Shown here one piece after another: positions 12,169 to 15,465 of a stretch of 15,465 nucleotides of DNA; the stretch's first letter is position 1; each line of letters begins with the position of its first letter. Both the position numbers and the translations under genes were made by a program. The notes beneath the pieces are model-generated. The model saw nothing but the letters and a program-made list of their open reading frames with translations, did not search any database and was not told where the DNA came from. The DNA comes from Bacillota bacterium (GTDB lineage Bacteria; Bacillota_E; Sulfobacillia; Sulfobacillales; Sulfobacillaceae), in NCBI GenBank assembly GCA_021820165.1, contig JAKADW010000006.1:1-15465 (forward strand), written 5' to 3'.

Positions 12169-14055
12169 ATGTCATCTGAAGAAGCACAAAGCACCAAATC
12201 TCACTCGCGGCGCGGGCCGACTGACTTGGAACGCCGTGTTGATGCCCTCGAACAGGTCTTGATTCAAATTTACGGCCCAGAACGACTGGTTTTGCGGGCT
12301 GGCAAATTGCAGGCGTTGAAGCAACTTCGGTCCGGAGATGTCACCCTAAAGGTACTCGCTTTGCAAAAACTGGTACTCGATGACCCGGCCATTACCCACG
12401 TTCCGACCCGGCGTGAAATCCCCAAAATTTTGCGCACGCTCGAGGACGAATTGGCGGACATGATTGCCCGGCGAAGCCTTGAGGACGAGCTGGAAAAGAA
12501 AATCGCCGAGCGTATGCAAGAGCGCCATGAGGACTACGTCCGAGATATTCGGAACCAAATTCTGAAAGAAGACGGCGGGCCCGAGACTCCGGAGACATTG
12601 AAGAAGCTGGAACGGCTGACCCATTTGGATTCTCTAGGGCTCGAAGGGTCAGCGCTGGACGTGGTGCGTCCAGCATCACTTGAGGAGGTAGTTGGTCAGG
12701 ACGCAGCGAAGGAGAGTTTGATGGCCAAGATGGCCTCGCCGTTTCCGCAGCATGTCTTACTCTACGGTCCACCGGGTGTGGGCAAGACCACCGTGGCCCG
12801 ATTGGTGCTGGAGGTCGCGAAGAAGTTTCAACAGTCGCCCTTTAACCAAGAGGCGCCATTCGTTGAAGCCGATGGAACCACCTTGCGTTGGGACCCCCGG
12901 GAGGTGACGAATCCCCTTCTTGGCTCGGTGCACGACCCCATCTATCAAGGAGCGCGTCGAGAGTTGGCGGAAAGTGGGATTCCCGAACCGAAGACCGGCC
13001 TTGTCACCGAGGCTCATGGCGGGGTGCTGTTTATTGACGAGATTGGCGAGATGGATCCGATCCTGCAAAACAAGTTGCTCAAAGTCTTGGAGGATAAGCG
13101 GGTTCGGTTCGATTCCCCGTATTACGACCCTGATGACGGCAACGTGCCGCAATATGTGCACAAGCTGTTTCAGGAAGGGGCGCCTGCTGACTTTGTCTTA
13201 GTCGGGGCGACCACGCGCCACCCGGAGGACATTGCGCCAGCGCTGCGGTCTCGATGCGCGGAAATCTTCTTTGATCCGCTCACCCCGGACGATATCCAAC
13301 GCATCGTCGCCGACGCGGCATCCAAATTGGGGCTGAAGGTCGAGTCGGACGCCGCGGATCTCGTTAGCCAATACACCTTGGAGGGCCGACGTGCCGTGAC
13401 GTTGGTGGTCGACGCCTATTCAACCGCCTATCTACTCCAAGGAGAGAAACCGAAGGCACTCGAGCGCGAAACCGTCCAGCGTGTGATAAGCCGTTCGCGT
13501 CTTTCGCCGGTGAAGCCGACTATTACGCGTGACGCCGAGCCCGGGCGCGTATTTGGTTTAGCGGTGGCCGGATACCACGGATTGGTGTTGGAGATTGAGG
13601 CGGCGGTGTTTTCCGCCCATGAGCCCGGCCGCGGGCGTTGGCGCTTTAACGATACCGCCGGTAGCATGGCCAAGGACTCGGTCTTTAATGCTGAAGCCTG
13701 TTTGCGGCGGGTCACCGGTCGAGACCTGAGCCAATATGACATTCACATCAACGTGGTCGGAGGAGGCAACATCGACGGCCCCTCCGCAGGCGTGGCCATT
13801 TTTGTGGCCGCATACAGCGCGTTGACCGGATCCCCCGTTCGAAGCGACACCGCGATGACCGGGGAACTATCGCTCAGTGGGCGGGTGAAGCCCATTGGTG
13901 GCGTACCCGAGAAATTGTTTGGGGCTTCCCAAGCTGGCCTGGCTCGGGTGTTGGTTCCCTGGGACAACGCGGCCGACGTGCCCCATCTGACTCACGGCCC
14001 GGAGGTACGTTTGGTACGAACAGTCGAAGAAGTATTGTCCGAGGTGTTATTGTGA
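12169..14055 (+). CDS. lonC: Lon family ATP-dependent protease, LonC type
   Basis: Encodes a 628-residue AAA+ serine protease. Instead of the LonA substrate domain, the N-terminus is a long charged helical region (1-165), including a predicted coiled coil around 85-130. The AAA+ module has Walker A GPPGVGKT (200-207), Walker B VLFIDE (286-291), sensor 1 GATTR (346-350) and arginine finger RSR (360-362). The Lon protease domain (about 455-628) has catalytic Ser539 in DGPSAG and Lys574 in GRVKPIGG, a complete Ser-Lys dyad. Length and layout fit LonC, a variant found in a subset of endospore formers, better than LonB, which has an N-terminal membrane segment. It is probably involved in sporulation or stress proteolysis; substrates are unknown. 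Its GTGA stop overlaps dnaB. Confidence 0.88.
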   Translation: MSSEEAQSTKSHSRRGPTDLERRVDALEQVLIQIYGPERLVLRAGKLQALKQLRSGDVTLKVLALQKLVLDDPAITHVPTRREIPKILRTLEDELADMIARRSLEDELEKKIAERMQERHEDYVRDIRNQILKEDGGPETPETLKKLERLTHLDSLGLEGSALDVVRPASLEEVVGQDAAKESLMAKMASPFPQHVLLYGPPGVGKTTVARLVLEVAKKFQQSPFNQEAPFVEADGTTLRWDPREVTNPLLGSVHDPIYQGARRELAESGIPEPKTGLVTEAHGGVLFIDEIGEMDPILQNKLLKVLEDKRVRFDSPYYDPDDGNVPQYVHKLFQEGAPADFVLVGATTRHPEDIAPALRSRCAEIFFDPLTPDDIQRIVADAASKLGLKVESDAADLVSQYTLEGRRAVTLVVDAYSTAYLLQGEKPKALERETVQRVISRSRLSPVKPTITRDAEPGRVFGLAVAGYHGLVLEIEAAVFSAHEPGRGRWRFNDTAGSMAKDSVFNAEACLRRVTGRDLSQYDIHINVVGGGNIDGPSAGVAIFVAAYSALTGSPVRSDTAMTGELSLSGRVKPIGGVPEKLFGASQAGLARVLVPWDNAADVPHLTHGPEVRLVRTVEEVLSEVLL

Positions 14056-15383
14056 GCGTTCCGATGAATCGACTCCCGCCGCAGAGTCCAGATGCGGAAG
14101 TGTCGGTTTTAGGTGCCATTTTAATTCACTCGGAGGCCTTAATTCGGGCCATGGAGGTCTTAACTCCGGATGACTTCTATCAAGACGCCCACAAGCTGAT
14201 TTTCCAGGCCGCGGTTCAACTCTTCAATCGTGCTCAACCGGTCGATGTGGTTACGGTCGGTGAAGAGCTCCGGCAACAAAATTTGTTGGAACGAATCGGC
14301 GGTCTCCCCTATCTCATGGAACTGGCTGGTTTGGTGCCGACAGCTGCCCATGTCGACCATTACGCTCGGTTCGTGCGCGAGTCTGCGGCCCTTCGGCGCA
14401 TCATCGATACGGCAACCCATATGGTTACGGAGAGCTACAAAGGAGAGCAATCGGCCCGGGAGCTCTTGGATTGGGCGCAGCAGGAACTGTTCCATCTCTC
14501 CCAGGGTGGTCAGCGGGATGTCGTGAAACTCCACGACGTCCTGATTGAGACGTTCAATCGATTGGAACAATTGTACGAAAACAAGGGGAAGCTGGTGGGG
14601 GTGCCTACCGGGTTTCATGACTTGGATCGGCTGACGGCTGGCTTGCAACGATCCGATTTGGTCATTGTGGCCGCCCGGCCGTCGATGGGTAAAACCATGT
14701 TGTGTTTAAATTTGGCGCGGCATGTCGCCGTTCACGAAAAAATTCCCGTAGCGATTTTTAGCTTGGAGATGTCCCGCGACCAATTGGCCATGCGACTTTT
14801 GAGTGCCGAGTCAGAACTACCGGCGCACCGACTACGCACGGGCGAGTTAGACGGCGAGATGTGGGGACAACTAAGTCGAGCGCTCGGCCATTTGTCGGAA
14901 GCCCCAATCTTTATCGATGACACGCCTGGGATATCGGCTTTGGAGCTTCGCGCCAAAGCGCGTCAGTTAAAAATGCAGCACCGTATTGGGTTAGTGATCA
15001 TCGATTACATGCAGCTTATGCAAGGTCGGCGGTCGGAGAATCGCCAACAAGAAATCTCGGACATTTCTCGATCGCTAAAGGCACTCGCTCGAGAACTAGA
15101 TGTTCCCGTTGTGGCCTTGTCGCAGTTATCCCGCGCTGTGGAGAGCCGCAATGATAAACGGCCCATGCTCTCGGACTTGCGCGAATCGGGGGCTATCGAG
15201 CAGGATGCCGACATTGTGGCGTTTCTTTATCGCGAGGATTACTACACTAAGGATACGGAAAACCCCGACGTGACCGAGCTTATCATCGCAAAGCAACGAA
15301 ATGGGCCAACCGGCACCGTAAACCTGCTGTTTAAGAAGGACGTTGGAAAGTTTTTGAGCATAGCACGAACGGACGAAGGGTAA
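14052..15383 (+). CDS. dnaB: Replicative DNA helicase DnaB (DnaC in Bacillus naming)
   Basis: Encodes a 443-residue hexameric helicase that unwinds DNA at the replication fork. The N-terminal primase-interacting domain opens with PPQSPDAEVSVLGAIL (9-24). The RecA-like motor has Walker A ARPSMGKT (208-215), SLEMS (237-241), Walker B LVIIDYMQLM (314-323), ALSQLSR (355-361) and the arginine-finger region AKQRNGPTG (413-421). The GTG at 14052 overlaps the lonC stop by 4 bases and is supported by GAGGTG (14041-14046); an in-frame ATG four codons later is an alternative. Length is normal, and no intein interrupts it. Coupled translation with lonC is likely. purA follows after 15 bases, a conserved Firmicutes adjacency. 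Confidence 0.96.
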   Translation: MSVPMNRLPPQSPDAEVSVLGAILIHSEALIRAMEVLTPDDFYQDAHKLIFQAAVQLFNRAQPVDVVTVGEELRQQNLLERIGGLPYLMELAGLVPTAAHVDHYARFVRESAALRRIIDTATHMVTESYKGEQSARELLDWAQQELFHLSQGGQRDVVKLHDVLIETFNRLEQLYENKGKLVGVPTGFHDLDRLTAGLQRSDLVIVAARPSMGKTMLCLNLARHVAVHEKIPVAIFSLEMSRDQLAMRLLSAESELPAHRLRTGELDGEMWGQLSRALGHLSEAPIFIDDTPGISALELRAKARQLKMQHRIGLVIIDYMQLMQGRRSENRQQEISDISRSLKALARELDVPVVALSQLSRAVESRNDKRPMLSDLRESGAIEQDADIVAFLYREDYYTKDTENPDVTELIIAKQRNGPTGTVNLLFKKDVGKFLSIARTDEG

Positions 15384-15398
15384 GGAGGCAGACCAAGG

Positions 15399-15465
15399 AT
15401 GTCAGCAATCGTGGTTGTCGGCGCGCAGTGGGGCGACGAAGGTAAAGGTAAAGTGATTGATTTTC
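15399..15465 (+). CDS. purA: Adenylosuccinate synthetase, N-terminal fragment (cut by window end)
   Basis: Only the first 22 residues are present. They contain the P-loop signature of the family, VVVGAQWGDEGKGKVIDF (5-22). The enzyme condenses IMP and aspartate with GTP hydrolysis, the first committed step from IMP to AMP. AAGGAGG (15382-15388) precedes the ATG by 10 bases. It lies directly after dnaB, as in many Bacillota. Confidence 0.95.
   Translation, partial: MSAIVVVGAQWGDEGKGKVIDF

Noticed and set aside
12169..14055. Calling the protease LonA or LonB
   Set aside because: No LonA N-terminal substrate domain and no LonB-type N-terminal membrane helix; length and charged N-terminus fit LonC.

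Overview
The window reads as the oriC-proximal housekeeping region of an endospore-forming member of the Bacillota. The order rpmH-rnpA-yidD-yidC-rsmG-noc-soj-parB, then DUF554, DUF4446 and yyaC, then rpsF-ssb-rpsR, rplI, a Lon-type protease, dnaB and purA is the classical Firmicutes origin neighbourhood. Two genes point to sporulation: yyaC (GPR-like spore protease family) and the LonC-type protease. The moderately high G+C, frequent GTG/TTG starts behind strong Shine-Dalgarno (SD) sequences, and the DUF554/DUF4446/MazG-like/LonC content suggest a deep-branching clostridial or Sulfobacillus-like lineage. This placement is an inference, not a sequence match.

Layout. Positions 22-1478 hold a near-consensus sigma-A promoter and rpmH, rnpA, yidD and yidC (ribosomal protein L34, RNase P protein, membrane-insertion factors), closed by a strong intrinsic terminator. 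Positions 1533-4729 hold a probable new promoter and rsmG, a Noc-type ParB paralogue, soj/parA and parB, in tight or overlapping order. The jag, mnmE and mnmG genes usually found between yidC and rsmG are absent. A perfect palindrome containing the 16-mer TGTTCCTCGAGGAACA follows parB directly. Positions 4792-6018 hold DUF554 and DUF4446. yyaC lies on the minus strand (6007-6570), convergent with DUF4446 and overlapping it by 12 bp. Positions 6672-9169 hold a run of membrane-related genes: a YkvI-family transporter-like protein, a tail-anchored TPR protein, an unrecognised four-helix membrane protein and a CvpA-family protein. Positions 9205-10159 hold an MscS-type channel gene broken by a +1 frame change, running in frame into a DUF951 gene. 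A second, longer palindrome with the same 16-mer overlaps the DUF951 stop. Positions 10188-11317 hold the rpsF-ssb-rpsR operon with its promoter, structured leader and terminator. Positions 11344-15465 hold a MazG-like small protein, rplI, lonC, dnaB (overlapping lonC by 4 bp) and the first 67 bases of purA.

How the genes work together. The segment joins translation (L34, S6, S18, L9), DNA replication (SSB, DnaB), chromosome segregation and nucleoid occlusion (Soj, ParB, Noc), membrane biogenesis (YidC, YidD) and spore proteostasis (YyaC, LonC). The most unusual signal is the pair of identical 16-bp palindromes. They match the outer bases of parS but carry TCGA rather than ACGT at the centre. 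They may be the partition sites of this lineage. No stretch longer than about 170 bases lacks a gene, and no RNA genes, insertion sequences, CRISPR arrays or DnaA-box clusters were seen; oriC and dnaA probably lie just to the left.
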